DNA of 64,000 nt. It comes from Mycobacteriales bacterium (lineage in GTDB: Bacteria > Actinomycetota > Actinomycetes > Mycobacteriales > SCTD01). Position 1 is the stretch's first letter; each line of letters starts with the position of its first letter. The notes beneath the pieces are model-generated. The model made no database searches and was not told the origin of the DNA. It saw only the letters and a program-made list of their open reading frames with translations. Shown piece by piece: positions 40,268 through 49,642 of the stretch. The position numbers and the translations under genes were made by a program. Location: positions 1-64,000 of the forward strand of contig JAUJOY010000005.1 of the NCBI GenBank assembly GCA_030447385.1. The letters are read 5' to 3'.

Positions 40268-40772
40268 TCAGCGGGCGCGGACCCGGTCGTAGATGCCGCG
40301 GCCAGCCGCCCACAGCAGCAGCCAGCACCACGGCCACAGCACCACTCCGCCTACGCCGTCGTTGAGCCCGCCGAAGGGCCCGGTCGGCTCGTCCATGCCC
40401 AGGCCCGTGCTCAGGCTGGACAGCCCCAGCACCGCCAGCAGCACCGCCGCCGCCCCTGCCCACCACGACCCCACTGGGCCACCCCAGCGACGCTCGGTCG
40501 GGCTGAGCAGTGTCAGCGGCGCCAGCGCCAGCACCAGCGCCGCGCCCAGGTACCCGCCGGCGGAGGTGAGGTAGTCGGCTCGGTCGGCCCGCTCGCCGAA
40601 CAGCTGGACCACACCGCGCCGTACCCGACCACCAAGCCGTTGAGCGCCGTCGCCACCACAGCCACCCGCCACTGCACCCGGCGGCCCGGCCCCAGCCAGC
40701 GCCCCCGTCCCGGCCCCCGACAGGCCGGGACGCTGGGGAGGGCCCGGCAGCTGCGGGCAGGGCATCGCTCAT
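40268..40772 (-). pseudogene. Four-helix membrane protein, frameshifted
   Basis: The C-terminal frame has three helices (LGAALVLALAPLTLLSP, AGAAAVLLAVLGLSSL, VVLWPWCWLLLWAAG) and ends GIYDRVRAR. The first helix (VAVVATALNGLVVGYGAV) lies in another frame around 40680-40610, joined by one shift near 40610. ATG 40772 starts MSDALPAAAGPS. No family recognised; the Trp-rich last helix and the arginine end suggest a cytoplasmic C-terminus. Confidence 0.5.
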
Positions 40773-40850
40773 CGCGTGCGGCCGCAGTCGGCTGGCTGCC
40801 GGCGGATACCGGGTGCCCGGGGAGGTCGCAACGTGTCGCGAGCGCCGTAG

Positions 40851-40865
40851 CGGCTTCTGGACGGC
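40851..40865 (+). repeat. 17-bp dispersed motif, copy 13 (TTC type, 2-bp deletion)
   Basis: CGGCTTCTGGACGGC, the TTC variant lacking GC after CGGC. It is intergenic and preceded by GTAG as in copy 1. Confidence 0.5.
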
Positions 40866-41058
40866 AGGAGGGCCGGCGGGGCCGGGTCCTGGTCGTCGTC
40901 CCGCGGTTCGCGGGGGACATGTATCCCCGTACGGCTGGAGAGCACGCGTCTGGGAGTTGACGTGGCGGAGTATGAACGAGTGGAACTACTCGGGCGCTGC
41001 GACGTCCACCGCGCGACGCTGGCGCTCGGAAAACGACCATGCACACCCCGAGGCGGGC

Positions 41059-41736
41059 ATGCCCATGTCAACCGAAGCCCACGCGGACGCTCGTCCCGGC
41101 CAGTTCTGGAGCCGATGGCGGACCGGCGGCGGCGCGCTGTTCCTCGCGCTCGTCGTCACGTTGAGTGGGTGCGGGCCTGGGCGGCCGTCGCAGGCCGAGC
41201 TCACCCGGGCGCAGCAGGAGTCGCAGGAGCGACTGCAGGCCTTGCGCGACGCGCTGCAGGAGCAATTTCAGGTCGGGACGGGCGCTGGTGCGTGGCGCGT
41301 GTCACCCCTGAGCGGCACAGGCCAGCAGTGCCAGGAAGGTGTGCAGGACGGCAAGCGCTCCGACCCGTTCGAGCTGCGCTGCTCGCTACGCCGTCTGGTG
41401 CTGCTCGAGCCCGCGGGCAACGGCACCGACCTGAGCGCAGTCAAAGCGGCCCTCGATGCGGTCGGGGCGGGCGAGGTGGCGGGATTTGGATTGGCCCCGG
41501 TGGTGCCTGCTGCCGGGCCGGCGGTCAAAGGCTCCTACGAGCTGCGGGCGCGCCCGCAGCTGATGGTGCAGGCGGTGGTGCTCCGACCCGGCAGGGGCGG
41601 GCGGGAGCTGATCTTGCTGGAGCCCGACACTGACCTGGTTGACGGCAGCGGCGCCCCGGTCACGGCGGAACAGGCGGTCAAGGGCAGCACCGGGCACCTG
41701 GTCGCGCTGCTGCTGCAGGACTTCTACGTCAGCTGA
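41059..41736 (+). CDS. Lipoprotein of unknown function
   Basis: About 225 aa from ATG 41059 (ATG 41065 also possible). The n-region SRWRTGGG leads to the signal core ALFLALVVT and lipobox LSGC. A short coiled-coil-like helix (QAELTRAQQESQERLQALRD) follows, then a beta-rich domain with two Cys (QQCQEGVQDG and ELRCSLRRLV), and the C-terminus GSTGHLVALLLQDFYVS. It is intact. No family is recognised; the heptad helix next to the anchor suggests oligomerisation at the cell surface. Confidence 0.6.
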   Translation: MPMSTEAHADARPGQFWSRWRTGGGALFLALVVTLSGCGPGRPSQAELTRAQQESQERLQALRDALQEQFQVGTGAGAWRVSPLSGTGQQCQEGVQDGKRSDPFELRCSLRRLVLLEPAGNGTDLSAVKAALDAVGAGEVAGFGLAPVVPAAGPAVKGSYELRARPQLMVQAVVLRPGRGGRELILLEPDTDLVDGSGAPVTAEQAVKGSTGHLVALLLQDFYVS

Positions 41737-41787
41737 CCGAACCGGGCACGGCGGCGGCCCCGGAGGAGCGGATGCGCCCGCCCCGAG

Positions 41788-41804
41788 CGGCGCCTATGAA
41801 CGGC
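41788..41804 (+). repeat. 17-bp dispersed motif, copy 14
   Basis: CGGCGCCTATGAACGGC, preceded by CGGATGCGCCCGCCCCGAG exactly as in copy 3. Its ATG opens a frame (41796-41963) that overlaps the sseB-like start by four bases. Confidence 0.65.
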
Positions 41805-41959
41805 AAGGAAGCGCGCGCGGTCAGCGGCAAAAGCGGACGGCGCACGCCGACGTCGCCGGGCCTGGCGCGGCCTGCTAGTCGAGCCCGCGGTCCGGCGTGG
41901 TCCAAGGCGGCCACTGGCCGGGCTACTGTCCGAGCTGACGGGTCAAGAAGGAGGGCGAC

Positions 41960-42415
41960 GTGAGGCTGTTCCGCCGCTCACCTGCGCCGCCGGTGCTGCT
42001 GCCAGGGCCTGAGGCGCCTGTCGAGGAGCACCTCGATGCGATCCTCGCTGCCACGCCGGGGGCGGTTTACGCGCTCGTGCGCGCGCTCGCCGCCCGTCCG
42101 CTGTGGCAGGCGTGCCGCAACCTGCCGCCCGATGCCGTGGACCCGACCACCGGCCTGCTCCTGCGGTCCGTGGAGATCCAGATCGCCTCGACGACCATGC
42201 CGGACGGCACCCAGGGCGCGAACGTCTCGACGACACCCGAGCTCGTGATCGCTCGGCATCCGGACGGCGTTCCCTTCGCTCGACCTGGCGGAGAGCTCCT
42301 CGCCGAGGTCGTGGCCGCCCCCGACCTCACCGGGCTCGTGCTCAATCCTGCATCCCGCCACCAGGTTCTCGTCAAGCAGTGGATTGCTGACGGGCTCGCT
42401 GGCCGCACCACCTGA
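41960..42415 (+). CDS. SseB N-terminal-domain protein
   Basis: 151 aa from GTG 41960, with AAGGAGGG upstream at ideal spacing. The pattern HLDAILAATPGAVYALVRAL, then VIARHPDGVPFARPGGELLA and the end GLVLNPASRHQVLVKQWIAD match the SseB N-terminal fold. In enterobacteria SseB enhances serine sensitivity; in actinobacteria the domain is common but unassigned. It is cytosolic and intact. Confidence 0.65.
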   Translation: MRLFRRSPAPPVLLPGPEAPVEEHLDAILAATPGAVYALVRALAARPLWQACRNLPPDAVDPTTGLLLRSVEIQIASTTMPDGTQGANVSTTPELVIARHPDGVPFARPGGELLAEVVAAPDLTGLVLNPASRHQVLVKQWIADGLAGRTT

Positions 42416-42650
42416 GCGCCGCTCACCCAGCCCTGCTTACCCTCTCGAGCTCGAGCGCCATGCGGCAGAAGCGGACGTCGCGCCGAGGCCGTCTCCGAGA
42501 ATCTCGACGGCCGAGCGTCAGAAGCGACTCCTCACCGGGTGCTCCACTCAGCGGTCCTCTCGCGGAACGGCTCTAGTGCCTGGTGTCGACGAGCCGAACG
42601 ACCGGCGTGTCGCACGGGAATCTGTGGTGGGGTGCGTCCGTTCGCAAGGC

Positions 42651-44318
42651 ATGCAGGCGCAACGAGCACGGCGGCTCGTCCTTGTCTGCCTGGTGGCGGC
42701 ACTGGTGGCCGGCTGCACCGGGTCGACGGCGCCGCAGGAGCGCGGCATCACAGTGCCCACGGAAGCGGGAACCGCGCCCGGCCAGGGCGACGGCGCTCCG
42801 GCGATCGGCCAGTTGGTGGTCACCGGGCGACTGCTCGCCGCCGACGGCACGCCACTGGCCGCGCGCCCGATGCTGCTGAGCCGCGAACTGCTGCTGCGCG
42901 ACGTGATCGCCGACGGCCTGCTGGCTGCCGGGTCCGGCTTCATCACCCTGCTCAGTTGCTTCGACCCCGAGGGCAGCGTGATCAACGCCTGCCGGCCGGG
43001 GACGTTCACCGCGACGACGGACGCCAGCGGCGGCTTCGCGCTGCGCCTGTCAGCGGACGAGCGGTTGTCGGCGCTGGGCGGCGAGCGCGATTTCGCCGTC
43101 GACGCAGCGGTGCCGGGCGGCGGTGGCGTGCGCGCCGTCTTCCCCGTCGACTCCGCACTGGTCGACGTTCCCGACCTGTCCGTCTGGGACGCCGCGGCGG
43201 CCGTCTCGGCCGATTCGGCGGCGCAGCGGGTCACCTGGGCGGCCCTGCCCGCGCCGGTTGCGTCACAGATCGAGTACGCGGTCACCTTCACCGACGCCGG
43301 CCGGGGGCTGCGGCTCACCCGCACGAGCTCCGGTGTCGAGGCCGCCGTCGACGCGCGGCTGCTCGAGGACAGCACCGGCGTCCTTGAGCTCGCGGCGCAG
43401 GGGACATCGACGCCGGCTCCCGCCGTCGCCCTGTCGTGGGCAGCCGCGCCCTTTGCCTATGCCGGCTCGGCCGGGGCGCCACCGAGCCGCGGCGCCGGGT
43501 GCACAGTCTCGGTCGAGACGCTGTCGGACGCTGGCGCGGCCGGGTGCTGGCTCACCGACGGGACCTTCGACGACAGCTTCCCGGGTGAGCGCCCGCGGCA
43601 GTGCGTCGCCGAGGCCGATTCCGCGCTACGCCGGTGTGCGACCGCCGCCGTCACCCGAACGGTCGTCGACCTCGAGACGGTGCAGGACGTCGGGTTGGTC
43701 GTCCTGCGCGGCGGCTGCAACGGCTGCCGGGTCGAGGTCTCCGAAGACGGCGTCGCTTGGCGGCAGGTGGACGCCGACGTCGACGGCTCCGGCGGGGAAC
43801 GGCTGCTGCGCCCGGCACCGGGAACCCGAGCCCGCCTGGTGCGGCTGAGCGTCGGCAGCCGCTTGGTCCCCCGTCCGGTGGAGGTCGAGCTGATGCCGAT
43901 CAAGCCGCTGCTGCCGATCAAGCCGCTCGAGCCCGGCCCACTGCCGGACCTGTCAACTGTTCCATCGCTGCCGACGCCACTCGGGCCGGTGCCGCTGCCC
44001 CAGCCGGTCGTGCCCGGGCCGCCGGCGCTGGTCTTCCCGCGGGCGGTGCCGGCGCTGCCGTCCACCGGGCTGCCTGAGACCTACGGCGGCGACCTGTCCG
44101 GGGTGACGGAGGTATCGGTCTGGCCGCCGACCGCAGCCGAGCGGGCGGCGCAAGCGGACACGTCTTTTGCGGACACGTTTTTTGCGGGTGCGGACGACGG
44201 GAGCCCGCCCCTTGGGCTCGTTGTGCTGGCGACCGCGCTCCTGGCAACGGCGGGCACCGCCGTCGCGCTGACCGGCCGCCGAGCTCGCAGGCCCGCGGCC
44301 GCCGCAGGGCCACCTTGA
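42651..44318 (+). CDS. Lipid-anchored envelope protein with C-terminal membrane helix
   Basis: 555 aa from ATG 42651. The signal RARRLVLVCLVAALVAGC ends in a clear lipobox. The mature part has beta-sandwich-like domains (GQLVVTGRLLAADGTPLAAR resembles a carboxypeptidase-regulatory strand pattern, with TATTDASGGFALRLSADERL), then a discoidin-like region (TRTVVDLETVQDVGLVVLRG, VEVSEDGVAWRQV). A long Pro/Leu linker (about residues 413-470) with repeats of PIKPL follows, then TSFADTFFAGADDG and a terminal helix (LGLVVLATALLATAGTAVAL) with TGRRARR at the end. An anchor at both ends is unusual. No family recognised. Confidence 0.6.
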   Translation: MQAQRARRLVLVCLVAALVAGCTGSTAPQERGITVPTEAGTAPGQGDGAPAIGQLVVTGRLLAADGTPLAARPMLLSRELLLRDVIADGLLAAGSGFITLLSCFDPEGSVINACRPGTFTATTDASGGFALRLSADERLSALGGERDFAVDAAVPGGGGVRAVFPVDSALVDVPDLSVWDAAAAVSADSAAQRVTWAALPAPVASQIEYAVTFTDAGRGLRLTRTSSGVEAAVDARLLEDSTGVLELAAQGTSTPAPAVALSWAAAPFAYAGSAGAPPSRGAGCTVSVETLSDAGAAGCWLTDGTFDDSFPGERPRQCVAEADSALRRCATAAVTRTVVDLETVQDVGLVVLRGGCNGCRVEVSEDGVAWRQVDADVDGSGGERLLRPAPGTRARLVRLSVGSRLVPRPVEVELMPIKPLLPIKPLEPGPLPDLSTVPSLPTPLGPVPLPQPVVPGPPALVFPRAVPALPSTGLPETYGGDLSGVTEVSVWPPTAAERAAQADTSFADTFFAGADDGSPPLGLVVLATALLATAGTAVALTGRRARRPAAAAGPP

Positions 44319-44650
44319 CCTCGGAAAGCGGGTCGGACTGTTCGCGAGCTGGACGCCGCCGTGGGCCGCGACGGGCGCCTGCCAGGCCGACTGCGGCGCA
44401 TCGCTCCACAGGTTCCTGGCTCTCGCCGTCGCCCGCTTCTCGGCATGGGCGGGCGTCTCAGACGTCCAGCAACCGTCCATATGACCGGCTCTGCACGGCC
44501 AAGCACCGCTCGCCAACGCACTCATCTGCCGCAGCGTTCGCGATGTCCTAAGGCCTCCACCGCTCCATAGGCGATGCTCCGGAACACCGATCAGTGCAGC
44601 CTCCTTCGAACCGGTTGCCTGTGGGGCCGATCGGCCGGACGCTGTTGGGC
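44319..44650. other. Intergenic stretch without a supported gene
   Basis: Contains the only minus-strand copy of the 17-bp motif (44561-44576). Nothing else recognised. Confidence 0.45.
44561..44576 (-). repeat. 17-bp dispersed motif, copy 15 (minus strand, diverged)
   Basis: On the minus strand CATCGCCTATGGAGCGG. The central CGCCTATGGA matches and the flanks are changed. It is the last copy seen before the core-like region. Confidence 0.4.
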
Positions 44651-45720
44651 ATGGACGAGCAGGTCGTGCGGTGGCGCAAGTACGGCATGGACCGGCTGTA
44701 CGTGAGCGCTGGCGATGGCACCAAGCTCGGACACCACGATCTGCTGACCGGGCTGGACCACCTTGCTAGGCGTTCCAGGCAGCCCTTGCGGCATGGCGCA
44801 CGACCGCAGCTAGCAAGGACGGGCCGCCGGTGGTCGAGGTCGAGCCAGTGACCTCCGATGCCGCGTCACCGCCCCTTGAGGTACCGGTCCACGTCGCGCC
44901 GGCGCCTGCTGTCGAAGGCAGGGTCGGGGCTTGGGTGGTGCAGCCCGAGCGTGCGGCGCAGTGGGAGGACCTCGCACAGCGCCGTGCAGGGGAGATGGCT
45001 CGTGTCCAGGCAGTCGCGCTGAAGCAGGTCGCGCCGGTGCGGACCCTCGTGGCGCGGGCGCTGGGTGTACACACCGACGAGCGGGCCTGGCGCATCGGCG
45101 CCGACGGCGAGCAGAAGGTTGCTGGACAGCTGGCCAAGAAGGACCCTCGCTGGCACTACCTGCACGCAATCCCGGTGGGGGTAAACGGCGCCGACATCGA
45201 CCACCTGGTCATTGGTCCGGGCGGGGTGTTCAGCCTGAGCGCCAAGCACCACTCGGGCGGCAACGTCTGGGTCGGCGGCAACACGCTGATGATCAACGGG
45301 CAGCGGCAGCCCTACATCCGCAACAGCCAGCACGAGGCTCAGCGGGCGAGCAAGCTGCTGACCGCGGCTTGCGGCTTCCTCGTGCTGGTCATAGGCATGG
45401 TGGTGCCGGTCGGGGCGAACAACGTCACGATCAAGACCCCGTCGGCCGACGTGCACGTCGTCAACCGGATGGCACTGTCCCGGTGGCTTCGCGCCCGCCC
45501 CGAGGTGCTCAGCCTCGAGCACCTCGAGGCGGTCTACGGCGCTGCCCGGCGCTCCACGACCTGGCAGCAGCCACCTGAACGACTGGTCAATCGAGCCCTG
45601 AACGAGTGGCCTCGTCACCTGCTTACGCCGGCGGTCGGCGTCCGGCGTCCTCGGAGGATGAGCGCACCGAGGCTTGCAAACGGCGGCTGGGCCCTGGTCA
45701 CCCACGACGTCCGTGACTAG
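44651..45720 (+). pseudogene. NERD-domain protein, one frameshift, abutted by an IS630 copy
   Basis: ATG 44651 starts MDEQVVRWRKYGMDRLYVSA. Near 44765 the frame shifts and continues AFQAALAAWRTTAASKDGPP into the long frame. The NERD core is AWRIGADGEQKVAGQLAKKD, WHYLHAIPVGVNGADIDHLV, IGPGGVFSLSAKHH, the nuclease-like D-x-D and K arrangement, and then MINGQRQPYIRNSQHEAQRA. NERD domains occur in nuclease-related proteins and mobile regions of bacteria; the function is unproven. Its TAG stop (45718-45720) is formed by the TA target of the IS630 insertion plus the first base of the element, and restoring the empty site would keep the same stop. Confidence 0.75.
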
Positions 45721-46876
45721 TGGTGTGTCGCGCAAATGAGTGTTGGGTTAGGCGGTATCCTCATGTGTGACCGCAGGAGCAGCGCCCTTGATGATGTCGA
45801 CCACTCAGCGCCGCGTGCTCGAGCGGGTGGCGAAGTCCAAGACGGCGGCGCATTCGTGAGGTCGTGCGGGCATCGGTGCTGCTCGATGCCGCCGCGGGAG
45901 TGCCGAACACCGCGATCGCGTCGCGCCATCAGGTCACGGCTGTCTCGGTGCGCAAGTGGCGCGCGCAGTTCCAGCAGCAGGGACTGACGGACTGGGGCAA
46001 GGTCGCCCCCGGACGCGGCCGCAAGCCCTCGATCCCGGCGGAGACGATCGCGCGGATCGTGGAGCTGACCACGACCACCAGACCGGCGGGGCACGCACTG
46101 GTCGAGCCGAAGGATGGCCGAGCAGGTCGGGGTCAGCAAGGACACGGTGCAGCGGGTGTGGTCCGAGCTCGGTCTGCAACCGCACCGGGTGACCACGTTC
46201 AAGGTCAGCAACGACCCGCACTTCACCGACAAGCTCATCGACATCGTCGGGCTCTACCTCGACCCGCCGGAACGCGCGGTCGTGCTGTGCATGGACGAGA
46301 AGAGCCAGATCCAGGCCCTGGACCGGACCCAGGCCACCCTGTCGATGACCAAGGGCCGGGCCGGCACCATGACCCACGACTACAAGCGCAACGGGACCAC
46401 CACCCTGTTCGCCGCGCTGGACGTGCTCACCGGCCGGGTCATCGGTCAGTGCCTGCCACGGCACCGGCACCAGGAGTTCCTGGCGTTCCTGGCGTTCCTC
46501 AAGACCATTGACTCCGAGGTCCCCAAGGGCCTGCAGGTCCACGTCATCCTGGACAACTACAGCACCCACAAGCACGCCGAGGTGCAACGCTGGCTGAGCA
46601 GACACAAGCGGTTCCACCTGCACTTCACCCCGACCAGCAGCAGCTGGCTCAACCAGGTCGAGAACTGGTTTGGCACCCTCACCGACAAGAATCTGCGCCG
46701 CGGGGTGTTCGGCAGCGTCAACGAACTCATCGTCAGCATCGAGGAGTTCCTCGAAGTCACCAACGACAACCCGAAGCCCTACATCTGGACCGCTACCGCC
46801 GAATCCATCCTCGCCAAAGTCGCACGCGCACGCAGCAGCCTCCAGCAAGTAGTCAGCCAATAAAGCGACGCACCAC
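45720..46876 (+). mobile_element. IS630-family insertion sequence, complete copy (1157 bp)
   Basis: The ends GTGGTGTGTCGC (left) and GCGACGCACCAC (right) are inverted repeats with one mismatch in 12. A TA dinucleotide flanks each side (45718-45719 and 46877-46878), as expected for IS630/Tc1-type insertion. The element contains one transposase gene. The near-perfect ends indicate a recent insertion. Confidence 0.85.
45791..46863 (+). pseudogene. IS630-family transposase, two frameshifts
   Basis: From ATG 45791 the frame reads MSTTQRRVLERVAKSKTAAH, then an extra T near 45855 shifts it. The helix-turn-helix part VVRASVLLDAAAGVPNTAIA and SRHQVTAVSVRKWRAQF is in the next frame, and a second shift near 46100 leads to [20 protein letters not shown] and the DDE domain. 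The catalytic triad is visible: [29 protein letters not shown] and [12 protein letters not shown]. The protein ends with LQQVVSQ at 46863. Some IS630 members use programmed frameshifting, but two shifts at non-slippery sites fit mutation or sequencing error better. Confidence 0.8.
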
Positions 46877-47348
46877 TAGCTGGACAGGGGGGTGGGCACA
46901 GCACCGCCACCAGCTCTTTTCTCGCCACCCCTGAACGGCGGGCGAGCAGCCTGTTGACACTGCGCAACCTTCCAGAACCCGTGCTCGCTGACCCTGCTGA
47001 TCCGCCGGTGCACTGACTGTCAGGTGCAGCAGGCCCCCTCTGCCTCCTGGCTGCGCCGTCAGGGCACGACCAAGGGCGCACGGGGGTAGGAGTCGCAGCG
47101 AACGCGCAGGGAGTCGGCCACAGCCCCCGGGCCGCGACACTGGCGGCGTGTGCGACAGGCGCAGGTTTGACGCCGGTCTCTGACCGGCCCGGTTGCCCAG
47201 GAGCTCAGACGCGACCATGCCGAAATCACCGGAGGTGGGCGAGGTGAAGCATGATCCACGATGCGCTGAACACATCCTGAACACATGATCTTGCTTGTCA
47301 GGACTCTGAGCGCCCACCGCATCGGGAGAAAGGCCAGGTCAGCAGGGG
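46877..47348. other. Intergenic stretch between IS630 and tRNA-Lys
   Basis: 472 bases with no supported gene and no 17-bp motif. If the tRNA served as an integration site, an attachment junction would lie at its right end, but no second copy of the tRNA 3' end is seen in the window. Confidence 0.45.
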
Positions 47349-47421
47349 TGCGCCGCCAGGGACTCGAACCCCGAACCCGCGGATTAAGAGTCCGCTGCTC
47401 TGCCAATTGAGCTAGCGGCGC
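47349..47421 (-). tRNA. trnK: tRNA-Lys (CUU anticodon)
   Basis: On the minus strand the 7-bp acceptor stem GCGCCGC/GCGGCGC is perfect. The D-arm region holds TAGCTCAATTGGCAGAGC, the anticodon loop is ACTCTTAAT (CUU) in a GCGGA/TCCGC stem, and the T-arm carries GGTTCGAGTCCC. The discriminator is A and CCA is not encoded. It marks the border between the loose left part and the compact right part. Confidence 0.95.
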
Positions 47422-47453
47422 GCATTGGTGCAGGCGTGAACGATAGCAGCCGG

Positions 47454-47837
47454 TCAGTCCTCGGTTCCCGGTGGCGGGGGCGCCGCGCCGGTGCTCAGCG
47501 GGCGCAGCCCCTCGGCCTGCCGGGCCTCGCGCAGGAGCGTCGCGAACTCCTCCGGATGGGCCTCGGCCAGCGCGTCCTGAGCCACTCGTCGGGCGCGCCG
47601 CTCGCGGACCTCGAGGTCACCGCTGCCCACCGCCCCGAGCCGCGGCCGACGCGGGCCGGCAGCTGCCGGCGGCGCAGCCGGTGCCGCGGGCGCCTGGATC
47701 CGCGTGACGGTGGCGGCGCGTTTGCGAGCCGGCGCCGCCGCAGCGGTCCGGCACACCTGGCAGGTGGGAGCAGCACCGTCGAACTCGGCTGCGGTGCGCA
47801 CCTTCCGGCACCTGTCGCACTTCCGCCAGCCGCTCAC
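47454..47837 (-). CDS. Zinc-ribbon-like protein of unknown function
   Basis: 127 aa from GTG 47837 (TTG 47849 is the outer limit). The N-terminus WRKCDRCRKVRTAAEFDGAA, PTCQVC contains two CxxC pairs, a treble-clef or zinc-ribbon type site. A Pro/Ala linker and a charged helix follow (LEVRERRARRVAQDALAEAH), then PEEFATLLREARQAEG. The protein is probably cytosolic. No family name recognised; nucleic-acid or protein binding is a guess from the cysteines. Confidence 0.65.
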   Translation of the reverse strand: MSGWRKCDRCRKVRTAAEFDGAAPTCQVCRTAAAAPARKRAATVTRIQAPAAPAAPPAAAGPRRPRLGAVGSGDLEVRERRARRVAQDALAEAHPEEFATLLREARQAEGLRPLSTGAAPPPPGTED

Positions 47838-47959
47838 GAGCTCCCTCAACCGATGCGTGGGCTACGTGCCCACCGTACGACGTGAGGAGCTGCCCTTGGG
47901 GGGACACTGTGTGCGGTGGCATGGTTCGTCGTCGAGCAGGATCGGTCAGGGAGGACGTC

Positions 47960-49597
47960 GTGAGCGACCCGGTGCAGAGCACGATGCAGGACGCGCAGCT
48001 GACGATCACCAGCATGCTGCGGCACGGCGCACGGGTCTACGCCGAGAGCGTGGTCCGCACGTTCGAGGGCGACAGCGTGCGGGCCGCGACGTACGCCCAG
48101 GTGGCGGAGCGCGCGGCCCGCCTGGCCGGAGCGCTGACCGGCCTGGGCGTCGCCCAGGGGGAGCGGGTCGGCACCTTCCTGTGGAACACCCAGGAGCACC
48201 TCGAGGCTTACCTGGCGGTGCCCTCGATGGGAGCCGTCCTGCACACGCTCAACCTTCGGCTGTTCCCGGAGCAGCTGGCCTACGTCGTGAACCACGGCCA
48301 GGACAAGGTGGTGATCGTCGACGCCACCGTGCTGCCGCTGCTCGCGAAGGTGGCGGCCGAGCTGAAGACGGTGGAGCACTACGTGCTCATCGGCGAGGGT
48401 GACGCGAGCGGACTGGGTGACGTGCCGGTGCACCGGTACGAGGACCTGCTCGCCGCCGCCGCCCCGACGTTCGACTGGCCCGAGCTGGACGAGCGCACCC
48501 CGATGTCGATGTGCTACACGAGCGGGACCACCGGCAACCCCAAGGGCGTCGTCTACAGCCACCGCTCCACCTACCTGCACTCGCTCGCGAGCAACACCGG
48601 CAACGTGTTCGGGCTGCGCGAGAGCGACACCGTCCTGCCGGTCGTCCCGATGTTCCACGCCAACGCCTGGGGGCTGGCCTACTCCGGCTGGCTGGCGGGT
48701 GCGGACTTCGTGCTGCCGGGCCGCTTCCTGCAGGCCGAGCCCCTCGCCCGGATGATCTCCGAGCTGAAGCCGACGGTCGCCGGCGCGGTGCCCACCATCT
48801 GGAACGACCTGCTGGCCCACGTCGACGCCCACCCGACCGACCTCACCTCGCTGCGGCTGGTGGCATGCGGCGGCTCGGCCGTACCCCTCAAGCTCATGCA
48901 GCGCTTCGAGAACGACCACGGGATGCACATCGTGCAGGCATGGGGGATGACCGAGACCTCCCCGCTCGCAGCGGTGGCGCACGTCCCGAAAGGGGTTCCC
49001 GATGAGGACCACTGGCTGTGGCGGTCGCGCACCGGCCGCATCTGCGCCGGTGTCGACCTGCGGATCGTCGACGACCAGGGGACGGTCCTGCCGTGGGACG
49101 GCGTCGCGGTCGGCGAGATCCAGGTCCGGGGCCCCTGGGTGACCGGCTCCTACCACCTCGACCCCGACCCGGCGAAGTTCGACGACGGCTGGCTGCGCAC
49201 GGGCGACGTCGCCGCGGTCTTCCCCAACGGCACGATGCAGATCACGGACCGGAGCAAGGACGTCATCAAGTCCGGCGGGGAGTGGATCAGCTCGGTGGAG
49301 CTGGAGAACACGCTGATGGGGCACCCGGACGTCTTCGAGGCAGCCGTCGTCGCGGTGCCGGACGAGAAGTGGGACGAGCGCCCGCTTGCCTGCGTCGTCC
49401 TGCGGCCGCAGGCGCAGGTGGGCCCCGCCGAGCTCAGCGAGTTCCTGACCGGCAAGGTCGCCAAGTGGTGGCTCCCCGAGCGCTGGGCCCTGATCGAAGC
49501 GGTCCCGAAGACGAGCGTCGGCAAGTTCGACAAGAAGGTCCTGCGCAAGCAGTACGCCGACGGCGAGCTCTCGGTCGAGCAGCTCGGGAGCCGCTGA
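47960..49597 (+). CDS. Long-chain acyl-CoA synthetase (AMP-forming)
   Basis: 545 aa from GTG 47960, chosen for the GGGAGGA just upstream. The ANL-superfamily motifs are complete: the P-loop MCYTSGTTGNPKGVVYSH, VPMFHANAWG, A5 WGMTETSPLA, A7 DGWLRTGDVA, and A8 ITDRSKDVIKSGGEWIS. The adenylation lysine lies in VPKTSVGKFDKKVLR. The enzyme activates a fatty acid through acyl-AMP to acyl-CoA in the cytosol. The family is medium/long-chain (FadD-type). It is followed 45 nt later by an acyl-CoA dehydrogenase, so activation and the first beta-oxidation step sit together. Confidence 0.9.
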   Translation: MSDPVQSTMQDAQLTITSMLRHGARVYAESVVRTFEGDSVRAATYAQVAERAARLAGALTGLGVAQGERVGTFLWNTQEHLEAYLAVPSMGAVLHTLNLRLFPEQLAYVVNHGQDKVVIVDATVLPLLAKVAAELKTVEHYVLIGEGDASGLGDVPVHRYEDLLAAAAPTFDWPELDERTPMSMCYTSGTTGNPKGVVYSHRSTYLHSLASNTGNVFGLRESDTVLPVVPMFHANAWGLAYSGWLAGADFVLPGRFLQAEPLARMISELKPTVAGAVPTIWNDLLAHVDAHPTDLTSLRLVACGGSAVPLKLMQRFENDHGMHIVQAWGMTETSPLAAVAHVPKGVPDEDHWLWRSRTGRICAGVDLRIVDDQGTVLPWDGVAVGEIQVRGPWVTGSYHLDPDPAKFDDGWLRTGDVAAVFPNGTMQITDRSKDVIKSGGEWISSVELENTLMGHPDVFEAAVVAVPDEKWDERPLACVVLRPQAQVGPAELSEFLTGKVAKWWLPERWALIEAVPKTSVGKFDKKVLRKQYADGELSVEQLGSR

Positions 49598-49642
49598 CCC
49601 TTCGCTCACCCCGGCCGAGTGAACGCTCGTTAGCCTGGGCGG

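Noticed and set aside
47349-47421. tRNA 3' end as a proven attachment site
   Set aside because: No second copy of the tRNA end and no integrase gene was found in the window, so only the border itself is reported.
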